A stretch of 64,000 nucleotides of DNA from Rhizomucor pusillus (Eukaryota; Mucoromycota; Mucoromycetes; Mucorales; Lichtheimiaceae). Positions within the stretch are counted from its first letter, which is position 1, and the number at the start of each line of letters is the position of its first letter. Positions 34,893 through 46,553 of the stretch are shown in pieces. Below the pieces are notes generated by a model. The model saw only the letters and a program-made list of their open reading frames with translations, did no database searches and was not told the DNA's origin. Location: NCBI GenBank assembly GCA_900175165.2, contig FWWN02000663.1, forward strand, positions 39,774 to 103,773, written 5' to 3'. The translations under genes were made by a program, and so were the position numbers.

Positions 34893-36614
34893 ATGGAGTT
34901 TACTGTCCCCCGTCACGTCCTGCCGTCATCGTCACTCGAGGACACTACTGCTACTTCAATGCACCGTGCAATACTGCAGCGAGGCGAATCTTTACATATC
35001 CTGGCAAATACCACCACAAGTGCGACGGCGGCAGCAGCAGCAGCAGCAGTGGCAACGGTATCCACGTCGCCGGTATGCAGCTTGACATCCAGTTCACTCA
35101 GCAGTAGCACGAACGGCTCGCTTGTTGACGCGACATACGAAGCACCAGCACCAGCGCCTCTCGATGCTACCACGAGCAACATCGACCTTGCTCCTCCTTC
35201 AGCAAAGTTCGATCCATCCGAAGAGTGTCAAAGCAGCAGCAGCAGCCAGATCCTCAATCCATACATGGAAGGCTCACCTAGACCGTATATGTTTTCGCAA
35301 CAAAGCCAAGAACAGTCATGCGGCATTAGACAGCCCCTTTCGCCGGTCCCAGACTCCACTTCATTGGACATGAGCTCCGCAACTTCAGGAGGCGCCAGCA
35401 GCAGCAGTACTACAAGATCCCTGGCTCGCGTGCCCCTTCCAACGCCACCGGCAACAGATGGAACGCCACCGCAGCATCATCAACTAAGATGTTGGCGTGG
35501 TGGCCGCAACTCTAGCAGCGCGGAGGCAGCCGGAGTAGCAGCCAACGACACCAGCGCCGCACTCGCCGCCGTGAATAGCAATTATTTGCCAAACAACGAA
35601 TTTACCACGATGCATGGTGGTGGTGGTGGTGGCGGCGGCAGCCGGCCAGTCTCGTCGCCGTTTCCTACGCATGCTTGGAACATTCAGCAACAGCAGCAGG
35701 CAGGAGGAGGGCCAGCATGTGGCTATACGCTCGGGCCACCTCACCACCATCAATTTGCACCGCATGTAATGTTTCCAGCACATCACACCGGCATCAATTA
35801 TCCACACGATCCTGCTGAATGGACATCGTCTTCAGCTGCTGCTATCCAGCAGCAAGGCCCAATGCCGTATGCTACCAATCTCCATCATCCTCCTCCTCAT
35901 CACTATCAATACCATCATCTCCACAGACGGTCTTTTCCTTACACACACGGACATCCTGAAGAACAACGACCACCAATGTCCTATTCCTCCTTCTCAACGC
36001 CGGTGCCTTCCATCTCGCATCACCCTGCCGCTGCTGCTGCTGCTGCCGTGGTGATGAACCCATCATCCAAGGCGCATCATCATCATCTTCATCATCAATA
36101 CTTGGACCAGCAACAAAAACAGCAGCATCACGCCAAACGCAGCCCGCCGTCGCCTCCGAACGGGATGGATACCAACAACAAGGTCGTCACAGCGACTCCG
36201 CGACGATACAAATGCACCGTGTGCGTCAAACGCTTCACTCGACCGAGTTCATTGGCAACACACATGCATAGCCACACAGGAGAGGTAATAATAATAATAA
36301 TCTGCGTTTGGGATAATAATATTGCCATTTCAACCGAAGAAAAAAGCAACAATGTAAACATACTCACATGTAATGACGGTTCTTTCTCGTTATAGAAACC
36401 ATTCAAGTGCAACGTCGAAGGATGCGGCCGTCGGTTCTCGGTAGTTAGCAATCTCCGTCGACACGCCAAAATCCATAGCACCACCACAAACAATAATAAC
36501 AACAACAACAGCGCCGGCAGCGGCAGCGGCAGCAGCAGCAATTCATCCTCCACCACCTTCTCCTGCTCATCATCATCATCGTCATCATCGTCGTCGTTAT
36601 CATCATCATCCTGA
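34893..36614 (+). CDS. C2H2 zinc-finger transcription factor, two fingers, low-complexity N-terminus
   Basis: Two exons (34893-36284, 36396-36614) give 1611 nt and 536 aa. Residues 1-440 are Ser/Thr/Ala/His/Pro/Gln-rich, with Ala runs, Gly runs and many His pairs. Finger 1 is YKCTVCVKRFTRPSSLATHM with HSH; finger 2 is FKCNVEGCGRRFSVVSNLRR followed by HAKIH. The linker HTGEKPF is split exactly by the intron (phase 0, after HTGE). The tail is an Asn/Gly/Ser run of about 45 residues. The SSLATHMHSHTGEKPF plus GCGRRFSVVSNLRRH pairing occurs in many fungal regulators, but I cannot name an orthologue or targets. Simple-sequence content is far above that of its neighbours. Confidence 0.85.
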
Positions 36615-37085
36615 CAGGATATACCATTGTATAAAGCTTTGCGTGTGTGTGTGTGTGCATGCACGTAATTGCCCACCCTCTCTCGGTCGTAATCCAGCAA
36701 TATGGTAGCTCACATTTTACATCACGCCACGCGCACACACACACACATATTGAACCCCTTCTTCTTGTGAGCATCGAGTCCCGCCCGCACCCCCCGAGCC
36801 CCTGGAATTTGTACTTGTTTGTTTCTCTACTATCATTCGCATTTGCAAAACCCCTTTTTTCTCGAGCTGACGACTCCTTGCATTCGTCAGTTTATGCATC
36901 CCGCCTATATATAGCAACTTTTGTACGTTTAACCATCTCACATATATACAATCAGTGACATGTGCTTTCAATTGTATATTTATATATGTCCTTTCCGATG
37001 GTCGGGGAAAAATATGCCAGCTTGTAGAAAACAAAAACAAGGTAGATAGTAATTGCGGTACTGTGGAGGTGTGGAGAGGAAGGAA
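36615..37085. other. Convergent 3' region, C2H2 gene / VPS5
   Basis: 471 bp with GT and CA runs (36643-36658, 36732-36748) and TATATA strings. No gene seen. Confidence 0.4.
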
Positions 37086-39280
37086 TCAATGCTGCTGCTG
37101 CTGTGGCTGTTGCTGCGTAGTAGTAGTAGACGTAGTAACTGGTGGCACCATTGCGTCATTATCTGCTGTGGATTCCACAAACGCCTCTGTCTGCTGGAAA
37201 AAGGATTCCCATAAAGCTATGATCTAGACTGTTTGCGTTAGCAACTTTATAAAGTTAAGGCAAACCTTATTAAAAAAAGACCTGCCTGCTTTTGATGCTC
37301 AATCATGCTCGCGAGAAATTGCTCAACACTTTGTCTAAAATCGTCAACTTTATCCTTGTCAAAACGGTCGAGCTCACTCTTGATCAGTTTCGATATCTCT
37401 TGGTACTCTTGATTGCATTCATCCATTCTTTGCTTCGCCTGGAGAAGCCAAGTCAATAAGCTCAAAGCATCGTCGTCGTTTTAGGTCAAATATATTAACC
37501 TCATTAATCTCCTGCTGCGCAGCGTTTGCCCTGTCCGTTTTGCTTTGGGCCCTTAGCTTTTCTTGGAGCGCTAATTTCTTTTGCCATTCCGACTCTGCCT
37601 GTTGGAACGTTTGATACGCTTTGATCCGAGTATTAAACGCCAACTCCAAAGCCTTTGCATCAGTACCGCCGTAAAACTGGATGCCAAACCTCCTTAGTAT
37701 TACTTACCCTGATAGATCCGATAATCCGTATGTACTCATCAATCGTATGCTCCAACGTAAGAACATCGTGGTGTGCCTGTTATTAGTTAGCAAGCAAACT
37801 ACATACACGCAAAAAAAGAGTACACCTCCAGCCTCACCTGCTGTTCATGTAATTCTTTCATTTGCTTGTGGATGTCAGCTAATGCCTTGAGATGTGAAGA
37901 TAAGTTATGATCCAACTCTGCGGATGCCAAGGGTATCATGCTCTCGCCAAATTCAGCAATAGCTGCACCGAGATCTGAAGGGCATATCAATATTGGCTCA
38001 CAGATTTATGTACTTTGTATATTTTCTTTTTTCTTTTTTTTTTACCTTTCCTCTGTTTCACGACGCTTTCTACACTTTTAAGCAGGGCCTTGAGTTGCGC
38101 CTCAAGTGCATCCAGCTGGTTTTTCTTGGATGCGAACCACTCATCCACTTCAACGAATTTTGAAAATGGGTTGCTAGCTGCATTGGATATGGTTTCTCCA
38201 AATGATCGCATCAGCCCGATTTTCGGCTGCTCGGGCTCTGCGCGTTTCTGACGTTTCTGTATATAAGAGTTATTGCTAAGGCATGCATCTTTGCGGGATC
38301 CTATGGCAATCACTCACCTCGACGTTGAATGACTCACTCTCAAGGAATACTTTAAGGTCAGGGTCACCGTACAGCATAGGATGGGAAACAATCTTTTGTA
38401 AACACCGTTCCAGCGCAATGCGCCGGGATTCGACAAATTCGTCCTGGAAACGACCTATCCAACTCCAAGTCAAAACATCCTCGACAAGAAAGAAAAAAAA
38501 AATTGCTTACCGAGAGCATGTTTCTCTGGAACCGGAGGCACGATCACTCCCGGGTTGCCTAGCGTCAGTTGATTGTACAGCCACAGAAAATCCCGGTACC
38601 GTCTAGCGACCACCACTTCCGGCGCTCGGAATGCAGGTGAATTGGTCTATCCGATGTCTAGTTTGTAAGCAAACAGTGGAATATTTTCTTTTCGACTTTT
38701 TTTTTTGGAGGTGGGGATATGATTTTTTTTTTACCTTGGTCCTGACTTTGTACACGATATGCGCATTAATAGTGTCTCCGACTTTTTGTGGATCTTGGAC
38801 GGACACTTCAAAATACGGGCGCGATCCGCTCTTTGGTATCTCAAAGCTTTCTGACTGGAAAGAAAAATATATATTAGCTGTTTGCCACCATTTTTTCTTC
38901 TGCTTGATGCCCGAACAAACCTGGCTATCTTGCTGTTCACCCGATTGCTGCTGTTCTTGTTCTTGCTGATGATATGTTTCTTGTTGTTGCTGTTGCTGCT
39001 GCTCTGCACTTTGTTCAGTATATATATGGAGGTTTTCCAAATTCTGGGCAACGTCAACGTCGTCGCTGCTCTGAGCTGTCGCCGCTGCTGCTACCGCCGT
39101 TGACTCTGGTTCTTCTGCAGTGTAAGGCTGATCAGGTTCTTGGGTCGGCAAGTCTTGGCCGATCGCCAATGTATTATTGTTCTCTTCTGTGTGCCGCGAA
39201 GGTGGACTGTCTGCAAACGGGTTGCTTTCGAGCGAGTCTTCCAGGTCGCCTAGGCCTGCATTTTGAGAAGAAAAGTTCAT
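37086..39280 (-). CDS. VPS5: Vps5/SNX1-type retromer sorting nexin (PX-BAR)
   Basis: Membrane-bending sorting nexin that works with retromer in endosome-to-Golgi return. Ten exons (38921-39280, 38735-38854, 38511-38646, 38318-38454, 38046-38256, 37838-37974, 37708-37776, 37500-37676, 37286-37438, 37086-37223) total 1638 nt and 545 aa. Residues 1-120 are acidic and Gln-rich. The PX domain is about 125-245: YFEVSVQDPQKVGDTINAHI, then VARRYRDFLWLYNQLTL with the RRY phosphoinositide-binding residues, PPVPEKHALG and FVESRRIALERCLQKI. The Vps5 BAR region is about 260-515 (helical: FVEVDEWFASKKNQLDALEA, LKALADIHKQMKELHEQQ, FYGGTDAKALELAFNTRIKA). The last exon has IIALWESFF and a Thr/Gln-rich tail. 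The last intron (37224-37285) starts with GC; this is the only join I find that keeps the frame. Confidence 0.93.
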
Positions 39281-39588
39281 GACCACAAACCGATCGCGCA
39301 AGACAAGCAATGGGCTCAACTTCTTGCTTGGTGTGACAGAACCAATTTCAACTCAGAAGGTAACAGCAGTAATAGCTTTGGCACAAAAACCACATTGTAT
39401 AAAAACGGTCGTCTTCAAAGCCAGTATATTGTATTCAGACAAGGGCATAGACCATAGGCATTACTCTGGTAGAGAGGGTTGCGTGATAAGAAAAAAAGGG
39501 GGAATGATAATAGAGAAAGATTATGCTTGTCCTTTTTCGTATTGGTTACTAAAGCAAAAAAGAAAGAAGAAAAAGAAGAAGAAGAGCT

Positions 39589-41316
39589 TTACTCCAATTG
39601 CTCGTCCTCAAGGACACCAGCATCCTCTTCTTCTTCAAGGTATTCCTCTTCATCGACGAGCTCTTCGTCGGCAGTTGCTTCCTGGTATTGCTGGTATTCG
39701 GAGACAAGATCGTTCATGTTGGACTCGGCTTCAGTGAACTCCATTTCGTCCATGCCTTCACCGGTGTACCAGTGCAAGAAAGCCTTGCGACGGAACATGG
39801 CAGTGAACTGTTCGTTGACACGCTTGAAGAGTTCCTGGATAGCAGTGCTGTTACCAATGAAAGTACCAGACATCTTGAGACCCTTGGGAGGAATATCGCA
39901 GAGAGAGGTCTTGACGCTGTTGGGAATCCACTCGACAAAGTAGGAAGAGTTCTTTTGTTGCACAGCAAGCATTTGGTTCTCAACTTCCTTGGTGGACAAG
40001 CGACCACGGAAGATGGTGGCAACAGTAAGGTAGCGGCCGTGGCGAGGATCGGAAGCAGCCATCATGTTGCGAGCGTCAAACATTTGAGCAGTGAGTTCAG
40101 GGACGCTCAAGTTGCGGTATTGCTGCGAGTTGAAGGCGGTCAAGGGTGCGAAACCAACCATGAAGAAGTGAAGACGCGGAAAGGGCACTGCAGTGCGTTG
40201 ATAACATTAGACATACTCTTAACCTTCCTCTTCCTCTTTCTTCTTCCACTTACCCATGTTGACAAAGAGCTTACGAAGGTCAGAGTTAAGCTGACCAGGG
40301 AAACGCAAGCTGGTGGAGACACCAGACATGACAGCAGAGACAAGCTGATTGAGTTCGCCGTAACCAGGGTTGGAGAGCTTCAAGGTACGGAAGCAGATAT
40401 CGTACAAGGCCTCGTTGTCAATGCAGAAAGTGGCATCGCAGTTCTCAACAAGCTGGTGAACGGAGAGAACAGCGTTGTAAGGCTCGACAACAGTGTCAGA
40501 GACCTTGGGAGAGGGCACGACAGAGTATGTGCAAAGCATACGGTCGGGGTATTCTTCACGGATCTTGGAGAGCAAGAGGGAGCCAAGACCGGAACCGGTA
40601 CCACCACCAAGGGAGTGTGCCAACTGGAAGCCCTGAAGGCAGTCAGTGTGTTCGGCTTCCTTGCGGACAATGTCCAAGACAGATTCAACAAGCTCGGCAC
40701 CCTCGGTGTAGTAGCCCTTTGCCCAGGAGTTACCAGCACCAGACTGTGCAGAAACAAAGTTGTCAGGGCGGAAAAGCTTTCCGTAACCGCTGCCACGGAT
40801 AGCATCCATGGTGGCAGGTTCAAGATCAACCAAGACAGCTCTGCACAAAAAAATTTGTACTCTTAGTCTCGCGGCTTCCCAACTCGCAATCAACGCTTTC
40901 TCTATCTCTGATTATTACCTTGGGACGTATTTGCCGGAGGAACCTTCGTTGTAGTAGACCTTTTAACAGGATTATCCGTCAGTGTCCTAGTCGTGCTTAT
41001 TCCGAGAGCGCGCGCTTCTTACATTGATTCTCTCGAGCTGAAGATCATTGTCGCCGGCGTAGGCACCAGTGGTGTCGATACCGTGTTCCTGAGAAATGGT
41101 TTCCCAGAACTTTTGACCGATCTATAATGCAAGCAAAGCAAAGAACTCCTTCTGTCAGTTACGTCGGCTCGCCCGCTCCTATCCCCTTCAACAACACACT
41201 TGGTTACCGCACTGGCCTGTTATTTCGCAAAGGGTTTTTCGACGCGTCAGTAAACGTTCAAGACCATGTTCATATGTAGGTTTCTTACCAGCTTGAATGT
41301 GGATGATTTCTCTCAT
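39589..41316 (-). CDS. TUB2: Beta-tubulin
   Basis: GTP-binding subunit of microtubules. Six exons (41289-41316, 41200-41216, 41023-41121, 40919-40959, 40254-40840, 39589-40187) total 1371 nt and 456 aa. It opens [10 protein letters not shown]; the MREI tetrapeptide is the beta-tubulin mRNA autoregulation signal in animals. GQCGNQIG is assembled from a 17-nt microexon. [20 protein letters not shown] is the tubulin signature. The C-terminus is long and acidic, ending VLEDEQLE. First three introns crowd the 5' end, as in many fungal tubulin genes. Codon use is strongly biased, as in HSP70, giving a long meaningless antisense frame. Residue 198 lies in the segment [14 protein letters not shown], typical of benzimidazole-target fungal tubulins; I draw no resistance conclusion. 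Confidence 0.98.
41200..41216 (-). other. 17-nt microexon of beta-tubulin
   Basis: GCCAGTGCGGTAACCAA on the coding strand, between AACAG and GTGTGT. With the last G of exon 1 it encodes GQCGNQ, which is invariant in tubulins, so the microexon is required. Confidence 0.93.
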
Positions 41317-42078
41317 GATGACGACTGGAAACTTTGTGGATGAAGCAGGCTATGACAGATAAAACGAGATGAGAAGACGCGCTGTCTGTATACACGCTGG
41401 GAAAGCGTGCGGTCGGTGTAACAAGAGTGACCGACGATGCAGCGCTTCCATATTCCTTGGTGAATACACTTACAAAAGCAGCTTCTGTTGCGAGATGAAG
41501 AAGGAGGAGAGGAGGAAAAAATAAAAAGAGGGGTGTAGCAGCGCTCTCAAAAGCAAGTGTGGCACTATCGCACGTGTTGTGCAACTTAAAAAAGACGCCA
41601 GCACAGTTCCTCCTTTGTTGCCTGCAGCACTCCGAACACAAGCTCGCTCCACGCCCCTTTTTATCCTTTCCATGTTCAACCTACCAGCGTATGCACTTTA
41701 ATAATACATTGCATCCTAATAGTCAACAGATATCCTTGGTCTCTAACTCTCTCTCTCTCTCTCTTTATCTCTCTCTGTAATATCGCATGACAGTGTCCAC
41801 AATTGTTTTATGCAGCGGATTAAAAGTGCTCTCAAAAATAAACTCGCAGACTTCCTGGGTGTCGGAATCGTGGACGTCGAGGCAAAGTCACATCGGTCCC
41901 TTCCCATTCCAATTGCAAATATCAGCAGCAGTGGTAGCAGCAGAGGACATTTGCAAGCGATACGTCGTCATCAATATCATCTGTTTGTTGATATTGGATA
42001 AGCATTTATTCATCTTCTTCAGTTCTCATTTCTTGAGAGGTTTCTTCACAACTCATTCGTTCTTCAGTACTCGTTTGT
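41317..42078. other. Intergenic region upstream of beta-tubulin
   Basis: 762 bp carrying the beta-tubulin promoter side and the 3' end of the CENP-I gene. CT repeats at 41745-41776. No coding exon recognised. Confidence 0.45.
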
Positions 42079-45000
42079 TCAGAGGATCTCCTCTCTCTCC
42101 TCTCTATGAGCGACACCATCGATCCATACAATAACTTGTAGATACCATCAAATCCAAGATGATGCAGATAATCGAGTAGCTCCACTCGGAACTCTCCGTA
42201 TGATATTTTAACGCCTCCATCCTATCATCCTGTTACTGCACGGTCGCGGCTCTCTCCTCGCATCTAGTCAATTTACCTTTCCAAGAGATTTTAGCAGCTG
42301 AGCAGTGATTGGTCCATCGTGTCGCAGCTCTGTCTCAGCTTCCTCTTCTTTGCCCTGACAATCCACTTATCAGTATCTGCGTTGCCCTAGTTTTCTTCCA
42401 TTAATCTATTTTACTTACATCCATAAACCGTTTTGAAAAGTTTGCAAGAGCCGGAGAATGTGTTAACGATAGGACCAGGTTCAGGGTTTGATCTCGTGCG
42501 TCGCAGATAGCAGCAAACGCCTCTGTAATTTCACTATGTATGTGAAGTTAGCTACGATAATAATTATGTATCAAATAGTTTTTCTTCCTACTCTGTAAAT
42601 GAAAATGCAAGTTCGCTCGGGTTTGAGTGGCTTAATGCAAGGTTACGCCACAGAGCATTGCACAAGTCCATCACATAGGTATTGAAATGGTTCAAGTATT
42701 CGACTGTGTGGCGCGTTACCCAGTCTCCTGTCTTCCGATCGTTTACTTCAAAAGCCTTCTTGTATTGGTTGACGATGCCGCAAATACGGGACATGGCCAT
42801 TGCGGATGTTGTGAGGAAGGATCGATAGACGATAGGACCAGCAGGTATGATAATCTCGGGTATGTCGTGATGGATGGACATTGATGATACAAATTCGAAA
42901 AATGAAAGGGATGCATGCTGCAATAATGGATGATCGCCCTCCAATACGTATCCCATAACGCTCAGGCGATCAACGTGCTGAATAAAAAGCTGCATGACTC
43001 GAAAGTAGTCGACGTTGAATGACAGGCCCTCGAATAACCAAATGCTAATAAATTATCAGTAATTTTTTCTTTACAATGTAGATATCACTGACAAGCGCTT
43101 ACACTTCATCGGTATCAAGTTCATAGTCCTCATCATCCGCACTGCGGCGCCGCTGAGCATGTCGGTTCCAGTCAAGTAGAGCCCAGTTTTTAAACCATTC
43201 CGTGTAACAAAGTATCAGACGAGCCTGTAAGTGCCAATTTTAGAGTATTGTTCAGAACTCGTATTCCATAAGCTATACATACCTTCCAGAGCGCATCGGA
43301 GCGCCAGAATAACCTGTACAGAGGTTTCAGGAAGTTCTCGTATAAATCTACAATATAAAGTGTCAATGTACAAGATCGTGACTACTTCTTTAAATGAACA
43401 CAGCAGCTTACCCTCAAAGGTAGTTGGTTTAACATATGTGAGAAGTTCGAATATTTCTTGTACTAGATGAACACCATTCCACGTTTGCAGGAAATCCCGC
43501 AAAAACGTTTCGATGAGAGGAAGATGAGCCTTGACACCGTTTGTTAGTTAGAGAGGCAGATAATCCGCTGCGTTGCAAGTAGCACGTTATACCTTGGTAA
43601 TACGTGATAGTGTTACGAGCTTTCGAATGAGCTCTGCGAACGACTCCTTAGATACTTCAGTGTGGTTGCTCCATTTTAGCAGACTTTGCAGTGCTTGGCC
43701 CAGCCAAAGACTTAAACGTAATACTGTAGTGTCGGATGGGCTGCATACTAGCAAGTGCTGCAACATCCTGTTCTCCAGAATGGTCGCAAGCTGGTCTGGC
43801 AGCTCAAGTTTATCGATGCTTTCAGCCAGGTGCTCCGCATCGGGGATATCTCCAATAGTGATGGAGCCCTGTTTTGAAATTAGGACCTGCTACATATGCT
43901 TGTTCGCAATATACTTACAATGTCAACACGACTGGTTACGGTGTTCGGGACAGTGAGGCTCTTATCATTAACTTTCCTCCGTTTTACCTGGGATGTACCG
44001 TATCAATACCGAAATTGTAGACTATAGATATTTTCTTTTCTCCTTTACCGGTGGATTGTCAAGGGCGGGTTTGTGCAAATCTAAATTCGGTACTTCCGCA
44101 GATTGATCCCATTCCAATCGTATTTGCTGTATATATTCCTTGGCGGCAGGGTCTGGATGCTAAGTAGAATTTTATACGTCTCAGCATTTTGTCACTAGGA
44201 ACATGTCCTTATCGTTCGCTTACACTGAATATCTGTCTCTTCTTGCTGGTCCGCGGGAGATTAATTTCAGGATAGTATGCTCGATAGGTATCCAAAAGAC
44301 CAAATACATGTGGCTCCATGCCAGATGTAGATTTTTCCACAATTGACAGCCTACATATTATCCTCAGTAAAATAGATAAATGTCGCACATTTACGTTCTG
44401 GACTTACAGATAGCGGATTCGGTAGGGTTTTACGTGCACACGTTTCGTCATGAAATAGAGCAAGTGGCAAAGTTCCGGTCTATCAACAAAACTTTTGTTA
44501 ATTCCTTGTTTGCGTTACGAACAACCATTGCAGAACTTGCCTCAAGGTCTCCATAGAAAGATAGTGGAAAAGAACAGAGTACAATTTACTAATCTGTTCA
44601 GTCGAGTCGAGTAGTTCGTAGATCGTGATGACCCATTTCAGCAATTTAGACTGGAACATTACACAGTTAGCAATAAATTCAATCAGAGTGCTATTAAACG
44701 ACACATACCATTACACGAGTGCTGTATTCTCGACACGAAAGGTGTGCAAAAATACGTAACACATGCTTCTCTGATACACCATGTCGAGGTAGCAACAGGT
44801 TGATGAGCTTTATGCAATTAAAGTCCCCTGAGATATCGCTTAGCAATCCAATGCCATGTGTGACAAAAAAGATTTGCAAACACACTCACCAAGTTTTCCG
44901 CAGAATATCAGGTCCAGCATGACAACTAGTTGTTCCTCGTTCAGACCGTACTTTTTGATCACGGGCTCTATCTTTGGGTATTTCTCTTGGAAGGCTTTTC

Positions 45001-45321
45001 TCAATCTTGTCTTGACAATGGCTGCATAGAAGATAGTTCAGAGAGAGAGAGAGAGAGAGACTTGATCGTACGTAATCAAATTCTGCTTTGCTGTCTATAG
45101 CTTACCAGAATGGAAGTTGCTGAACTGCTTCTGCAGGAACTGATCTACATTGTGGACATTGACTGATGACTCTGTCGGTTGTGAAGGAAATTCTCGTGTC
45201 CCTGAGGTCTGACTGCTTGCGATCGAGCTAGTCTCAGGATCTGGAGCTGTAAGCAAACTGTGAGTAGGTGCGACTTTACATGATTGGAGGTATACTAACA
45301 ATTACGCACGGAGGAGGACAT
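42079..45321 (-). CDS. MIS6: CENP-I/Mis6-family inner kinetochore protein
   Basis: CENP-I (Mis6, Ctf3) belongs to the constitutive centromere-associated network that joins centromeric chromatin to the outer kinetochore. The gene is cut by many short introns (roughly 15 or more), so the model is approximate; the outer limits are ATG 45321 (MSSSVRN, joined to SPDPETSSIASSQ) and TGA 42079. Recognisable Mis6 segments: LLSDISGDFNCIKLINLLLP, HGVSEKHVLRIFAHLS, LKWVITIYELLDSTEQISKL with LYSVLFHYLSMETLR, LCHLLYFMTKRVHVKPYRIR, GMEPHVFGLLDTYRAYYPEI, and near the C-terminus KISYGEFRVELLDYLHHLGF followed by DGIYKLLYGSM. The MTKRxHVKPYRIR and MEPHVxxLLxxY blocks are the best evidence. Codon bias is weak, as expected for a low-abundance protein. 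Confidence 0.85.
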
Positions 45322-45661
45322 TGTCACGGTCAAAGGTTCTAGTTCGACTGAATTTGGGAGTTGCGGGACTTGGGGTGAGCGCGGTAATCCTGCACAGGAG
45401 CGCGTTTTGGGCACCGCGTCGATCATGCGTGCGCGCTCGCTCGCTCGCTCGCTGAGTATCATTGTCATTAACCTAAAATATTTATTATTATCCTTAGTAT
45501 AGGCAATCTGTTTTCAACAAGGCACAGGTTCGGGCATTCTCTTTTCGCCCGAGACACTCCCTCGGCAAGTTTCACTCAATTGGATAAGCGAACAAGGCTA
45601 CAGATGTTCTATTCGCACAAACAAGCTTTTTTACTTTCTTGTCTAGCCGTGGTCAACAAGC
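45322..45661. promoter_or_regulatory. Divergent upstream region, CENP-I / membrane protein
   Basis: 340 bp between start codons, with a (GCTC)n-type run near 45434-45451 on the plus strand. No defined element recognised. Confidence 0.4.
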
Positions 45662-46420
45662 ATGTCTAAAACAGAAAACGACGGTGGTGACAATGATGGA
45701 TCATCGCTTGCCATTATCGCGAACGACGGAACGGTTGCCAGAGATCTCTCCTTCAAACTATCCGAATTATCGACACTATCCATTGTACTGATTGTGTTGT
45801 GTGCAACGTTCGCAATAATACTCATTACTCTCTTTATTGTAAAGCGCCATTCGTTCAAGAAACGTCTCTGCTATTTCCAGTTATTCGGTAAACGCCAAGC
45901 AGAAGCTCGCTCTCGAGATGCACCAGCATGCATGAACGAGATCATATCACCGCGAAATATCACGATGCAGCAGATGCAAGAACAGCAGCACCACCACCAC
46001 CAAATGCTGTCAACAACAACAACAGCAGCAGCAGCAGCGTTTCATCATTCGCAGACTCCGCCGCAAGCCCATCACAATCCAAAAAGAACCAACGGCCTTT
46101 ATCTTCTTGATAACTGCGACTACCAGGACGGCTATTCGCTTGAGAGAGCGTGTGATCTGGCAAACATCGAAACTGCTGCTGCCGGATCTCACCGACACCA
46201 GCAGATATCCTCCCAGCAATCGTCGTCGACGACGACGACCGTCGATCCTATTCTGTTATCACTCAAGCGGCAGCGTGAATCAGATGGCATAGGGTACTAT
46301 CGCATCCACCACGATAGCGGCAGGAAATCGAGAACATCAACAGCGCTCCAGCAGCAGCAGCGGCGTGATGAAGACGACATGATGGACATGCTTTACGTGA
46401 CATCATACAAAGTTTGGTAG
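45662..46420 (+). CDS. Single-pass membrane protein, function unknown
   Basis: Intronless frame of 252 aa, not recognised. Residues 1-35 are polar and acidic (MSKTENDGGDNDGSS) with no signal peptide; one hydrophobic helix spans about 38-60 (LSIVLIVLCATFAIILITLF). It is followed by a basic RHSFKKR cluster, which by the positive-inside rule puts the tail in the cytosol and the short N-terminus outside or in the lumen. The tail is rich in Gln, His, Ala, Ser and Thr, with HHHH, TTTT and AAAAA runs. It converges on another single-pass protein of similar design. Low complexity could also mean a fast-evolving gene. ATG at 45662 is the first in frame. Confidence 0.65.
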   Translation: MSKTENDGGDNDGSSLAIIANDGTVARDLSFKLSELSTLSIVLIVLCATFAIILITLFIVKRHSFKKRLCYFQLFGKRQAEARSRDAPACMNEIISPRNITMQQMQEQQHHHHQMLSTTTTAAAAAFHHSQTPPQAHHNPKRTNGLYLLDNCDYQDGYSLERACDLANIETAAAGSHRHQQISSQQSSSTTTTVDPILLSLKRQRESDGIGYYRIHHDSGRKSRTSTALQQQQRRDEDDMMDMLYVTSYKVW

Positions 46421-46553
46421 TAGAGATGAGGATGTCAATGTATATATACCATCCACCGTGTAACAGAATGATACAAGGGAGAGAAAGAAGGTAGAACGAT
46501 TTATTGTTGTGTGAGCTTCATGCATACATTAAAAGAAACAAACAGATTTGAAC

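Noticed and set aside
39598..40866. 422-codon plus-strand ORF opposite beta-tubulin
   Set aside because: It reads across a real intron of the sense gene and mirrors its biased codons; no independent family match.
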